Of a stretch of 64,000 bases of DNA, positions 1-7,942 are shown piece by piece. The translations under genes and the position numbers were made by a program. The DNA is taken from contig PHBJ01000008.1 in assembly GCA_002840555.1 (NCBI GenBank), positions 62,001 to 126,000 on the forward strand. Direction: 5' to 3'. Every line of letters starts with the position of its first letter. Position 1 is the stretch's first letter. The stretch comes from Deltaproteobacteria bacterium HGW-Deltaproteobacteria-13. GTDB lineage: Bacteria; Desulfobacterota; Syntrophia; Syntrophales; Smithellaceae. The notes under the pieces are model-generated. The model did no database searches. It was not told the DNA's origin and was given only the letters and a program-made list of their open reading frames with translations.

Positions 1-61
1 GCGCGCGGCCAATACCGCTTGAGCATCCGCTTATGAGCACTACAGGAGCATTGATGTCCAT
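1..61 (-). CDS. Short-chain dehydrogenase/reductase, N-terminal fragment (runs off window)
   Basis: Reading the minus strand from position 61 gives an ATG preceded by a ggagg Shine-Dalgarno about 6 nt upstream, followed by 20 open codons to the window edge. The peptide contains SGCSSGIG, the Gly-rich TGxxxGIG dinucleotide-binding turn that opens SDR-family oxidoreductases. Only the start of the Rossmann fold is visible, so substrate and subfamily cannot be given. It is transcribed away from rplU, and the 340 bp between them holds the rplU promoter. Confidence 0.75.
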   Translation of the reverse strand, partial: MDINAPVVLISGCSSGIGRA

Positions 62-339
62 GGCAAACCTCCACATTTTTAAAAGAATAACTGCAATTTA
101 TAGAAACGATCTTATATCGAAAGCAAAACTGAACGTTGCAATGTGTTAATTATTTCACATATTAGCAGCAAAATAAATCATCTTTTCATGATCAGCCCTT
201 CTTTTTTATTAATTTGTCTTGCTTCTTTAATGCGTTATAGAGCACAAGCCCCAAACGCTGCTATTTATAATATCATTTCAATAACTTGTCCGTTGCTTTG
301 CACCTGAGAAAAATATTTGTCTTCAAGGCTTAAATTTGA
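62..339. other. Intergenic region between the SDR fragment and the rplU promoter
   Basis: AT-rich stretch with no convincing reading frame, RNA gene or strong hairpin. It must contain the promoter of the leftward SDR gene, but I could not pick one with confidence. Confidence 0.5.
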
Positions 340-368
340 TTGACAAAAAGAAACATTTTATCTATAAG
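340..368 (+). promoter_or_regulatory. Sigma-70 promoter of rplU-rpmA
   Basis: TTGACA at 340-345, 17-nt spacer, TATAAG at 363-368: a perfect -35 box and a 5/6 -10 box. The start site would lie near 375, leaving a leader of about 30 nt before the rplU ATG at 405. Confidence 0.75.
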
Positions 369-404
369 AACCGTCTTAATTCTAATTCAAGTAAGGATAT
401 ACTT

Positions 405-716
405 ATGTACGCAGTAATAAAAACAGGAGCAAAGCAGCACAAAGTAAGCGAAGGTGATGTTTTATCCGTAGAAAAGCTGGTCGGTAACAAAGGCGATGAA
501 GTTGTTTTTAATGAGGTTCTTATGCTTTCCGACGATAAAGAAGTAAAAATAGGAAAACCTTTTGTGGACGGAGCCAAGGTTGTCGGTCAAATCATTGCCC
601 AAAAGAGAGGGCCGAAGCTTATCGTTTACCATATGAAAAGACGCAAGGGTTTTCATAAAAAGACCGGGCATCGTCAAAGCTTAACCAGTATGAAAATAAC
701 AAAAATTTCGATGTAA
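405..716 (+). CDS. rplU: 50S ribosomal protein L21
   Basis: Large-subunit ribosomal protein L21 that binds 23S rRNA. From the ATG at 405 the protein is 103 residues, the usual L21 length, starting [14 protein letters not shown] and ending in the conserved basic segment ([17 protein letters not shown]) that contacts rRNA. The frame is open upstream to a TTG at 336, but that start would fall in the promoter, and 405 has an aagga ribosome site. rpmA follows after 12 bp, the standard L21-L27 operon, with obgE next as in most bacteria. Confidence 0.97.
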   Translation: MYAVIKTGAKQHKVSEGDVLSVEKLVGNKGDEVVFNEVLMLSDDKEVKIGKPFVDGAKVVGQIIAQKRGPKLIVYHMKRRKGFHKKTGHRQSLTSMKITKISM

Positions 717-728
717 GAGGAAGAAGTC

Positions 729-983
729 ATGGCACATAAAAAAGGTCAGGGAAGTTCCCGCAACGGCAGAGACAGTAATTCTCAACGGCGTGGAATAAAA
801 GTATACGGCGGAGAAAAGATTAACGCCGGTTCTATCATTGTCCGGCAGGTAGGAACAAAAATTCATCCGGGTAATAACGTGGGATTGGGCAAAGATTACA
901 CCATTTTCTCCCTGATTAACGGCGTTGTTAAATATGAACGACTGGATAAAACGAGAAAAAAAGTGAGTGTCTACGCATCATAA
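729..983 (+). CDS. rpmA: 50S ribosomal protein L27
   Basis: L27, 84 residues; its N-terminus reaches the peptidyl-transferase centre. It begins directly with [16 protein letters not shown], so there is no N-terminal leader of the kind cleaved in Firmicutes. The conserved [19 protein letters not shown] and DYTIFSL segments are present. The gene is preceded by gaggaag, lies 12 bp behind rplU and is closed by a strong terminator 30 bp downstream. Confidence 0.97.
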   Translation: MAHKKGQGSSRNGRDSNSQRRGIKVYGGEKINAGSIIVRQVGTKIHPGNNVGLGKDYTIFSLINGVVKYERLDKTRKKVSVYAS

Positions 984-1012
984 AAAATGATGATCAGATA
1001 TTTTTGATTTAA

Positions 1013-1040
1013 AAGGCGCTTACACCAAGCGCCTTTTTAT
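1013..1040 (+). terminator. Rho-independent terminator of rplU-rpmA
   Basis: Perfect 9-bp stem (aaggcgctt at 1013-1021 with aagcgcctt at 1027-1035), 5-nt loop, then a T-rich run to 1038. It separates the ribosomal pair from obgE. Confidence 0.9.
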
Positions 1041-1102
1041 TTGATGAGGCTCCAATACCGTAAGCGAAGCGCAGCGGAGTTGGCAAGCCGAATTATCCCG
1101 CG
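1041..1102. repeat. Dispersed hairpin repeat, family B copy 1
   Basis: About 60 bp between rpmA and obgE resembles 25207-25266 at roughly 70% identity. Shared blocks are ctccaat, cgaagcgc, gcgga and ttggcaag. Within each copy ccaatNccg pairs with cggaNttgg to give a hairpin. Function unknown; it lies just past the rpmA terminator. Confidence 0.6.
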
Positions 1103-1261
1103 CACGCGGGATCACTTTCTCAGTTCCGTATGCATTCGTTTTTTTCGTGCTTCAGCGGAAGATGTTTACAATCCCGGTGAATTCTTAGATATCAAATTTA
1201 CAAAAAGTATCTTATACTAAAATAATAAAAAAATAGAAGAAGATATAAACAGGCAATCGTT

Positions 1262-2257
1262 ATGAAATTTGTTGATGAAGCAAAAATATATATCAAGGCC
1301 GGCCATGGCGGTCCGGGGTGTGTAAGTTTCCGGCGGGAAAAATTTATACCGAGAGGCGGACCCGACGGCGGCGACGGCGGCAAGGGGGGCGATGTTATTT
1401 TTCACGCGACGGAAAGCCATCACACCCTGCTGGATTTAAAATATAAACAGCATCAGATTGCCAAAAACGGCGGGCATGGTTCGGGCAATCATCGCACCGG
1501 TAAAAGCGCGGAAGATCTTGAAGTTGCCGTCCCGGTGGGAACAATCATCAAAAATTATGAAACCGGAGAGGTGATGGCGGATTTGTCGGAAAAGGGACAA
1601 ACTTTTATCGCCGCGCACGGCGGTATCGGAGGCAAGGGCAATGCTCATTTTACCACCTCAACCCATCAGACCCCCCGTTTTGCCCAGGACGGCATGGAGG
1701 GTGAAGAATTTACCCTTAAGCTTGAGCTGAAATTGCTGGCTGATGTCGGAATTCTGGGGTTTCCCAACGCCGGAAAATCAACGTTTATTTCCCGCGTGTC
1801 CGCGGCCAAACCCAAAATTGCCGATTATCCTTTCACCACGCTGACGCCGCATCTGGGAGTTGTTAAGTTTTCAGACAGCAAAAGTTTTGTGATTGCCGAT
1901 ATACCCGGCCTTATCTGCGGCGCGCATGACGGCCTGGGCATGGGTATAAAATTTTTAAAACATATCGAGAGAACTTCTGTGTTGCTCCACATTCTGGACA
2001 TTTCCATGGAGCCCAATACGAATGCCTGGTCCAATTTTACCACCATCAATAAGGAGCTTGAGCATTACAATCCTGAACTGCTGGAGAGGCCGCAAATAGT
2101 GGCTCTTAATAAGATCGACCTGCCTTATGTGAGAGAAAACGCCAAAAAAGAAGTTGCGCTATTCAAGAAAAAAGGCATAATATTGCATCTTTTTTCCGCA
2201 GTGACCGGCGAAGGGGTGAAGGAAATACTAAGCAGGATCGTCAAAAAATTAAATTAA
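1262..2257 (+). CDS. obgE: GTPase Obg/CgtA, ribosome-assembly GTPase
   Basis: Essential Obg-family GTPase that acts on 50S subunit maturation and stress signalling. Residues 1-158 form the glycine-rich Obg fold (GGPGCVSFRREKF, PDGGDGGKGGDV). The G domain follows: G1 GFPNAGKS at 166-173, G2 threonines near 192, G3 DIPG at 213, G4 NKID near 283. At 331 residues it lacks the long C-terminal extension of longer Obg proteins. Conserved placement after rplU-rpmA supports the call. The upstream purine tract (agaagaag) is only a weak ribosome site. Confidence 0.96.
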   Translation: MKFVDEAKIYIKAGHGGPGCVSFRREKFIPRGGPDGGDGGKGGDVIFHATESHHTLLDLKYKQHQIAKNGGHGSGNHRTGKSAEDLEVAVPVGTIIKNYETGEVMADLSEKGQTFIAAHGGIGGKGNAHFTTSTHQTPRFAQDGMEGEEFTLKLELKLLADVGILGFPNAGKSTFISRVSAAKPKIADYPFTTLTPHLGVVKFSDSKSFVIADIPGLICGAHDGLGMGIKFLKHIERTSVLLHILDISMEPNTNAWSNFTTINKELEHYNPELLERPQIVALNKIDLPYVRENAKKEVALFKKKGIILHLFSAVTGEGVKEILSRIVKKLN

Positions 2258-2276
2258 ACCGGATGCAAATAAAATT

Positions 2277-3431
2277 ATGGATAATATTCGACGGGATATC
2301 CTTGCACACACAAAAAGAATCCTGATTAAAGTCGGTTCCGCGGTATTGACCGGCGAGGACGGCCTGGACCTTAAAATTATTGATGGCTTGGTGCGTGACA
2401 TGTCCGGCTTGGTGCGAAACGGATATTCCGTTGTCCTGGTCACTTCCGGCGCGATCGTCTCGGGAAAACATCGCATGAATATAACCGGAAAATTAAAAAG
2501 CATGCCGGAAAAGCAAGCCGCCGCCGCCATCGGGCAGGGGAGGTTAATGCGCGTCTATTCCAAATCTTTCGAAAAAAACGGCCTTTACGTTGCCCAAATT
2601 CTTTTAACGCTTTCCGATGTTACCGACCGCCAGCGATATTTAAATATCCGCAACACGCTTTCCACGCTGATGGAATGGGGAGCCATTCCCATTATCAACG
2701 AAAATGATACGGTCGCCGTTGATGAAATAAAATTTGGAGAAAACGACAACCTTGCCGCGATGATTGCCAATCTCATTGAGGCCGATCTCTTTATTAACCT
2801 GACGAGCATTGACGGGCTTTACGATTGCAATCCGGCGGTATCTAAAAAAGCCAGGCTGATACCTGTGGTCAGCGAGTTTTCCGAGGAGATTGAAGCCGCC
2901 GCCACGGATGAAACATCTTCGGCGGGCACGGGAGGAATGAAAAGTAAAATTCAGGCCGCCAAGAAAGTGACCGCCATCGGTATTCCCTGCATCATTGCCC
3001 CCGGAAAAAAGAAGAAAGTTTTGACCGGCATTATAGCGGGCAAGGAAATCGGCACACTGTTTTTACCCATGGCTGATCGTCTCAACAGTAAGAAATACTG
3101 GATCGCTTTTGCCTTGCGTCCCCGCGGCAGGCTCGTCCTTGACGACGGCGCAAAAAAAGCCCTGCTGGAAAAAGGAAAAAGCCTGCTGCCTTCAGGCATC
3201 ATTGATGTAGAAGGGAATTTCGGTCTGGGCGATCCGGTAAGCTGCGTTGGCCGCGACGGCGCACTCCTGGCTAAAGGATTGGTTAATTTCAGCTCGGAAG
3301 AACTAAACAAAATTAAGGGATTAAAAACAAATCAAATCTGCCAGGTGCTGGGACACAAAGACTACGATGAAGTGATCCACCGCGACAATCTGGCTATCAC
3401 AAAACAAAATTACAAAAGCAAAACTCAATAA
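2277..3431 (+). CDS. proB: Glutamate 5-kinase with C-terminal PUA domain
   Basis: ATP-dependent phosphorylation of glutamate to gamma-glutamyl phosphate, the first step of proline synthesis. Residues 1 to about 265 form the amino-acid-kinase domain: KVGSAVLT near the N-terminus, VTSGAIVSGKH, INENDTVAVDEIKFGENDNLAA, and the glycine-rich SSAGTGGMKSKIQAA. About 100 C-terminal residues form the RNA-binding-like PUA domain typical of bacterial ProB. At 384 residues the length is normal. It lies 19 bp behind obgE and is probably cotranscribed; proA is not in the window. Confidence 0.95.
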   Translation: MDNIRRDILAHTKRILIKVGSAVLTGEDGLDLKIIDGLVRDMSGLVRNGYSVVLVTSGAIVSGKHRMNITGKLKSMPEKQAAAAIGQGRLMRVYSKSFEKNGLYVAQILLTLSDVTDRQRYLNIRNTLSTLMEWGAIPIINENDTVAVDEIKFGENDNLAAMIANLIEADLFINLTSIDGLYDCNPAVSKKARLIPVVSEFSEEIEAAATDETSSAGTGGMKSKIQAAKKVTAIGIPCIIAPGKKKKVLTGIIAGKEIGTLFLPMADRLNSKKYWIAFALRPRGRLVLDDGAKKALLEKGKSLLPSGIIDVEGNFGLGDPVSCVGRDGALLAKGLVNFSSEELNKIKGLKTNQICQVLGHKDYDEVIHRDNLAITKQNYKSKTQ

Positions 3432-3565
3432 ATATTCATCGGCAGGCAATGCCGTTCCGAACAGATTATTTTGTCAATACGTTTCAATACAATTTCTTTC
3501 TTCCTATATTCAACAAATCACCAACCTCGACAAATGGCTAGACTTCAATTCGTAATCAATAAACG

Positions 3566-3595
3566 TTGACATAAATATTTCTCGTTATCTAATAT
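3566..3595 (+). promoter_or_regulatory. Upstream promoter of the Cys-rich secreted protein gene
   Basis: TTGACA at 3566-3571, 18-nt spacer, TAATAT at 3590-3595. The first of two tandem candidates ahead of the gene starting at 3729. Confidence 0.5.
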
Positions 3596-3599
3596 TTTC

Positions 3600-3628
3600 T
3601 TGACACGAGGGGAAGATAATTTTATGTT
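3600..3628 (+). promoter_or_regulatory. Second tandem promoter of the Cys-rich secreted protein gene
   Basis: TTGACA at 3600-3605, 17-nt spacer, TATGTT at 3623-3628. Either promoter gives a leader of about 95-130 nt before the ATG at 3729. Confidence 0.5.
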
Positions 3629-3728
3629 TTACATGCCAAGCAAAGCCACATTGATAAAAAATCAAGCATTAAAACAGTCTAAAAATCGAATAATTGCTAT
3701 TGTTAAATATTATCAAGGAGAGAATACA

Positions 3729-4382
3729 ATGAGAGTTGTAATTTTAGTTCTGTGTTTTTGTATAACTTTTTTAAGCAATGCCGTTGCAGGAGAAATGTAC
3801 AACTGTATTGACCGTGACGGTAACTCAATCTTCACAGATACCCCACAAGATGGAATGAAATGTGACTTAAAAAGTGATGATATGAAGTCAACGACTGCTC
3901 AGAATCAAAAACACCCACGCGCTTTTACTTCTTCTCGGGGATTGGATCAAGAATGCATTCAAGAATTAGAAGCCTCTACGAAATCCTGTGAAGGGGTTTC
4001 CAAGGACAAATCTCATCTTAGCCAATTATCACCAGACTGTTCGAGACAGATAGAATCACACCAATGGCCAAAACCAGGTACTGCTTGTAGTAAAGAAATG
4101 CAAGAGGCGGGAAAAGCAATGATGTCAGAAATTATTGAATGTCGCGACAAGCACATCAGTGCAAGATGTAGGGACTCTATCAACTCAAAAAGCAAAAGAT
4201 TACAGAAAGAGTCAAATCGTTGTTCAGATGCAATGAAAAGGCTTTCCTCTATTTGCGGGAACATCCTAAAAAATGAGGCAAATGCTGAGTGCTACGACAA
4301 GCACCGTCTAGAACTTGAAGCCGCTTGTGGCAAGAGACTAGATTCTCAACCAGCAGTTCCACCGGATCGTGAGATGCCATAA
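3729..4382 (+). CDS. Secreted cysteine-rich protein with N-terminal DUF4124 domain
   Basis: Not a characterised protein. The start at 3729 has aaggag at 3715-3720; the longer open frame back to 3600 would hide the signal peptide. Residues 1 to about 21 form a signal peptide (hydrophobic VVILVLCFCITFL, then NAVAG). A DUF4124-like segment follows (MYNCIDRDGNSIFTDTP), a short beta motif common in exported proteobacterial proteins. The remaining 150 residues are helical, charged and carry about a dozen cysteines at semi-regular spacing, resembling periplasmic Cys-rich repeat proteins. DNA here looks more AT-rich than its neighbours, which may suggest acquisition. Confidence 0.75.
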   Translation: MRVVILVLCFCITFLSNAVAGEMYNCIDRDGNSIFTDTPQDGMKCDLKSDDMKSTTAQNQKHPRAFTSSRGLDQECIQELEASTKSCEGVSKDKSHLSQLSPDCSRQIESHQWPKPGTACSKEMQEAGKAMMSEIIECRDKHISARCRDSINSKSKRLQKESNRCSDAMKRLSSICGNILKNEANAECYDKHRLELEAACGKRLDSQPAVPPDREMP

Positions 4383-4528
4383 CCCTTACTGTTTACACCT
4401 TCAAATAGTAATCCTCAATTCTAATAACTGCCCACGACTGAACAGGAGTAGGTGTTATCTATGTCCAGACAAACCATATTTTTACAATATCTTTCAATCA
4501 AACATGGTTTGAGGAGTTTTTTATTTTA

Positions 4529-4650
4529 TACCATTTTGCTTTCAAAGGATAACGAGGCGGCAAGGAGGAGGCTCCTGAGGCGTATATGAACATACGTCGA
4601 GGAAACCGACGACGATGCTAACAAAGTTAGCCGAAGAAAGCGAATTGGTA
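4529..4650. repeat. Palindromic dispersed element, family A copy 1
   Basis: 122-bp imperfect palindrome bounded by tacc (4529) and ggta (4650). It begins immediately beyond the stop codon of the minus-strand RNase HI gene (4651-4653). It matches 47503-47622 in inverted orientation, sharing blocks such as caaaggataacgaggcggc and ccgacgacga. Outer arms pair at about 19 of 26 positions, and a central hairpin is built on cgtat/atacg. See findings. Confidence 0.85.
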
Positions 4651-5061
4651 TTATATTCTTTCATCAATGGCCAGATTAGCGAGTCTGTCGGCATGACTGT
4701 TGTGAAGACGCGGGACGTGTTTAACGGCAACGGAATCAAAAGAAGCCAGCAGTTTGCGGACCTCTTTCATTAAGATCTGCAAATTTTCATTTTTGACGCG
4801 GTAGGAACCGTTGATTTGTTTGGCCAGCAGTTCTGAATCCATGTAAACTTCCAGATTCATATAACCGCGAGCCAACGCGCCCTTTAATCCCAGAATAAGC
4901 GCTCTATACTCGGCGATGTTATTGGTGCAGTGCCCCAGGTATTCCCTGCCTTCCCAGACAACACTTTCATCGGCATCCGTGATGACGGCGCCGGCGCCGC
5001 CGGATCCGGGATTGCCGCGGCAAGCGCCATCGCTGAATAATTTATAGTTCTGACTCGCCAT
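4651..5061 (-). CDS. Ribonuclease HI family protein
   Basis: RNase H-fold endonuclease expected to cut RNA in RNA-DNA hybrids. All four acidic active-site positions are seen: D in FSDGACRGNPGSGGAG, E in NNIAEYRAL, D in YMDSELLAKQ and D in NSHADRLANLA. At 136 residues it is the short YpdQ/archaeal-like form without the basic handle of E. coli RnhA, so no symbol is given. It starts 4 bp after the zinc-ribbon gene, a pairing common in several phyla. Its stop codon directly abuts repeat family A. Confidence 0.92.
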   Translation of the reverse strand: MASQNYKLFSDGACRGNPGSGGAGAVITDADESVVWEGREYLGHCTNNIAEYRALILGLKGALARGYMNLEVYMDSELLAKQINGSYRVKNENLQILMKEVRKLLASFDSVAVKHVPRLHNSHADRLANLAIDERI

Positions 5062-5065
5062 AGAA

Positions 5066-5785
5066 TTAAACCGGTTTTTCCATATCCTGATAATACATGA
5101 TCCGGTTGCAATTGGGACAACTCAACAAATCATCCGATCTTTGCAATTCATTATAAAGCTGGGCCGGAATATTCATATGACAACCGTTGCAAACAGCTTT
5201 CCAGACGGAAGTTACACCGACGCCTTTATTTCTTTTTTTGACTTTTTCGTATGTGACCAGAAGATCTTCAGGAACATTCTTTTGTAAATCAAGTCGCTTC
5301 TTTTCCCAATCGGCAACATCGGCATCCACGGCATTTAAATCATCTTCTATGGCTTTCTTTTCCTGTTCGTATTTATCCCGGCCTTGTTTCAGAATTTCAT
5401 CATCTTTTTTCACTAAAACAGAAAGTTTGTCCAATTCTTCCAACAGGGAAATGATCTGGGTTTCAATTTCACCGCGTGATGATTCGGCCGTCTCGATTTC
5501 CTTGAGCATGGCCTGATATTCCTTGTTGTTCTTAACCTCCAGCATTCTTTCTTTTGTTTTTACAATGCCTTCGTTTACCTTTTTAATCTTGCTTTCATTT
5601 TCAGTGTGACGGGCCTTAAGCTCATCATACTTTGCTTTATTTTTTTCTATTCCTTCTTTAAATGAGCAGAATTCTTTATCCAGTTTTTCTATATTTCCCG
5701 GCAGTATTTTTTTCTTTGCGGATAACTTGACCAGTTGTGAATCACAATCCTGAAGCTTGATTAACAATAATAATTTCTCTTTCAA
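5066..5785 (-). CDS. Coiled-coil protein with C4 zinc ribbon (zf-RING_7, HP0958/CdsZ-like)
   Basis: 239 residues. Residues 1 to about 175 form a long charged coiled coil (heptads such as KLDKEFCSFKEGIEKNKAKY). The C-terminus is a C4 zinc ribbon: CNGCHMNI and CPNCNRI. Relatives HP0958 (FlgZ) and CdsZ are chaperone-like factors for RpoN/flagellar mRNA or type III secretion; the role here is unknown. Translation starts at TTG (5785) with aaggag 7 nt upstream. It heads a two-gene unit with the RNase HI gene. Confidence 0.88.
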   Translation of the reverse strand: MKEKLLLLIKLQDCDSQLVKLSAKKKILPGNIEKLDKEFCSFKEGIEKNKAKYDELKARHTENESKIKKVNEGIVKTKERMLEVKNNKEYQAMLKEIETAESSRGEIETQIISLLEELDKLSVLVKKDDEILKQGRDKYEQEKKAIEDDLNAVDADVADWEKKRLDLQKNVPEDLLVTYEKVKKRNKGVGVTSVWKAVCNGCHMNIPAQLYNELQRSDDLLSCPNCNRIMYYQDMEKPV

Positions 5786-5812
5786 TAATTTTCTCCTTCT
5801 TTTTTAGTATAA

Positions 5813-5844
5813 AAAAAATGCACCTTCTGAGGGGTGCATTTTTT
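5813..5844. terminator. Bidirectional terminator between the tRNA and the zinc-ribbon gene
   Basis: Stem atgcacc/ggtgcat extended by A6/T6 arms (5813-5824 with 5833-5844), 8-nt loop. On the minus strand the T-run lies downstream of the tRNA, so it probably ends tRNA transcripts; it is symmetric enough to work both ways. Confidence 0.8.
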
Positions 5845-5993
5845 CAAGTAAATTGCTTGATGATCTTATCATTTGCGCCGTGGAATGATGACCTTGTTAG
5901 TCTCACCACGGCATTGACAGAGCCTGTTGTTTTTTCTCTTTCCGTACAAAAATATTTTTTGACTTCACTCATGGCTCTTCTTCTAATTATATT

Positions 5994-6069
5994 TGGTGGG
6001 CCCACCTGGAGTCGAACCAGGGACCTACCGGTTATGAGCCGGTGGCTCTACCAGTTGAGCTATAGGCCC
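5994..6069 (-). tRNA. tRNA with CAU anticodon (elongator Met or Ile2)
   Basis: A complete 76-nt cloverleaf with encoded CCA can be folded: acceptor GGGCCTA/TGGGCCC (one T-G pair), D-stem GCTC/GAGC, anticodon stem ACCGG/CCGGT with loop CTCATAA, T-stem CCTGG/CCAGG with TTCGACT. The anticodon CAT and A37 fit both elongator tRNA-Met and the lysidine-modified tRNA-Ile2. It is not the initiator, because the three G-C pairs of the initiator anticodon stem are absent. The GGGCCTA acceptor resembles tRNA-Ile, leaning toward Ile2, but this is unresolved. Confidence 0.93.
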
Positions 6070-6107
6070 GCCACTTTGTTTTCTTGATGTGCATACAAGA
6101 ACTAGTT

Positions 6108-6136
6108 CTGATATACACAAACATATTGATTGTCAA
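6108..6136 (-). promoter_or_regulatory. Promoter of the tRNA(CAU) gene
   Basis: On the minus strand, TTGACA (6136-6131), 17-nt spacer, TATCAG (6113-6108). The start site would be near 6101, about 30 nt before the tRNA 5' end. The -35 box begins 7 bp after the rpoD stop codon, so the tRNA can be transcribed independently. Confidence 0.65.
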
Positions 6137-6143
6137 TACTATT

Positions 6144-7904
6144 TTACTGTTTTGTATAACGTTTTTTGGATTTGATCTTAACTTTCTTTAATGGCGGCTC
6201 TTCAATCCCTTCCTGAACGTCAGTAATTTCGGCAATTTTTTCAACTGTGTCCACGGATATGTTCTCGTCCGGCGTTAAAAAATTTGAACGGTCACTGATG
6301 CCAAAACGCATTCGTAAAACCTTTTCCTCCCTGGAGGTCAGCGTTGTCAATATTTTTCGTGTTTGCTCCGCCAAATCTATATTGATCGTTGCTTCCGAAG
6401 GGGACATAACTCTTTTATCTTCTATAAAATCACCTAAATGACTGTCTTCTTCCTCGCCAATGGGCGTCTCGAGAGAAATAGGCTCTTTGGCTATTTTTAA
6501 TACCTTCCTGACTTTTTCCAGCGGATATTCCATTTTATTGGCGATTTCTTCAGGAGTCGGTTCACGGCCCAGTTCCTGAACCAGATAGCGGGAAGTCCGA
6601 ATCAATTTATTGATGGTTTCAATCATGTGCACAGGAATCCTGATCGTACGCGCCTGATCGGCAATCGCCCGGGTAATCGCCTGTCTGATCCACCAGGTGG
6701 CATACGTGGAAAATTTGTATCCGCGCTGATACTCAAATTTATCCACCGCCTTCATCAGGCCGATATTGCCTTCCTGAATCAAATCAAGAAACTGCAATCC
6801 GCGGTTCGTGTATTTCTTGGCGATACTCACAACGAGCCGTAAATTTGCTTCCACCAGCGTTCTTTGAGCGATCTCCGCTTTTCTCTCACCTTCTTCAATG
6901 GATCGGATGATCGTTTTTAAAGTTGCCGTCGGTATGCCCGCTTCGTGCACAATTTGTTTAATATTTTTTTGCGCTTCGTGTATTTCTGTTTTACTTTTCT
7001 TGAGCAGTTCAACGGAAACACGGGTTTCTTTCACCACACTCTTTTCATCTTTTGCGGATTTTTTCATCTTAGCCCATGCTTTTTCCATCTGGGCAAGGGT
7101 CAACCCCGTTTCTTTCTTATACCGGGCAATTACATTTTCATGCACTTCGATCTCGTCTGCATAACGCCGCAGCCGGGAAATAAAACGATGAATTTGTTTT
7201 TTGCTGAAACGAATCTTACGGCAAAGCGTCACGATGTATTTTGTGTTCTTCTCCAGTTCGGCGCTTAATTGATCACGCTTCTTCCCCTGCAAGGCAGAGG
7301 ACTTGAGCTTAGTTCGCAAAACAGTATTTCTGTCGTTAAAAAGTTTAACTCTGGCGATCAGTTTGAGGATTCTTTCTTTATGTTCATCCTCTTCCATGAA
7401 GCCTTCTTCATCTTCGATATTATCAACGACGTATTTACTTTTAATCTCGCCCGATATCAGCTTTTCTCCGATGCTTAATACTTCGTTAATGGAAACGGAG
7501 AAACGAAATATTGCCGACATGGTTTCGCGCGCGCCTTCTTCAATTTTTTTAGCTATTTCCACTTCCCCTTCACGGCTCAAAAGAGAAACCGAGCCCATCT
7601 CGCGTAAATACATTTTTACCGGGTCGCCGGTTTTTTCCGCGCTGGGCACCAGCGCAAGGGTGTCTTTTAGAATAACATCGCCAATATCCTTCATGGACTT
7701 TTTCACAGTCAGTTTTTCACCCTGTTCCGTATCGATGATGTCAATATTTTTCTCTCCAAAAAGCATAATGATATCATCGATTTGTTCCGAAGATGTTACG
7801 TCCGGCAGCAAGGCGTCATTGACGTCATCGTACGTCAAGAACCCTTTTTCTTCACCCAGTAAAATTAATTTATTAACTTCATCAGATTGTACTTCTTTCG
7901 CCAT
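6144..7904 (-). CDS. rpoD: RNA polymerase primary sigma factor RpoD, lacking canonical region 4.2
   Basis: Sigma-70, 586 residues. The N-terminus has region 1.1, region 1.2 is [21 protein letters not shown] (about 93-113), a long non-conserved insert follows, and region 2 is intact ([39 protein letters not shown]). Region 3 and 4.1 ([12 protein letters not shown]) are normal to residue 536. The expected 4.2 helix-turn-helix (HTLEEVG...TRERIRQIEAKALRKLR) is absent. Instead 50 residues end in a Lys-rich tail ([14 protein letters not shown]). The other minus-strand frames do not contain it. It closes the yqeY-dnaG-rpoD set. Confidence 0.9.
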   Translation of the reverse strand: MAKEVQSDEVNKLILLGEEKGFLTYDDVNDALLPDVTSSEQIDDIIMLFGEKNIDIIDTEQGEKLTVKKSMKDIGDVILKDTLALVPSAEKTGDPVKMYLREMGSVSLLSREGEVEIAKKIEEGARETMSAIFRFSVSINEVLSIGEKLISGEIKSKYVVDNIEDEEGFMEEDEHKERILKLIARVKLFNDRNTVLRTKLKSSALQGKKRDQLSAELEKNTKYIVTLCRKIRFSKKQIHRFISRLRRYADEIEVHENVIARYKKETGLTLAQMEKAWAKMKKSAKDEKSVVKETRVSVELLKKSKTEIHEAQKNIKQIVHEAGIPTATLKTIIRSIEEGERKAEIAQRTLVEANLRLVVSIAKKYTNRGLQFLDLIQEGNIGLMKAVDKFEYQRGYKFSTYATWWIRQAITRAIADQARTIRIPVHMIETINKLIRTSRYLVQELGREPTPEEIANKMEYPLEKVRKVLKIAKEPISLETPIGEEEDSHLGDFIEDKRVMSPSEATINIDLAEQTRKILTTLTSREEKVLRMRFGISDRSNFLTPDENISVDTVEKIAEITDVQEGIEEPPLKKVKIKSKKRYTKQ

Positions 7905-7942
7905 CGGGCATCTCCTTCAAATATTTTATTTATTGAACTCGT

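Noticed and set aside
336-404. N-terminal extension of L21 to a TTG at 336
   Set aside because: It overlaps a strong sigma-70 promoter, and L21 of 103 residues starts at 405 with a ribosome site.
6144-6310. Single frameshift as the cause of the odd RpoD C-terminus
   Set aside because: Neither alternative minus-strand frame encodes the region 4.2 helix-turn-helix before the tRNA.
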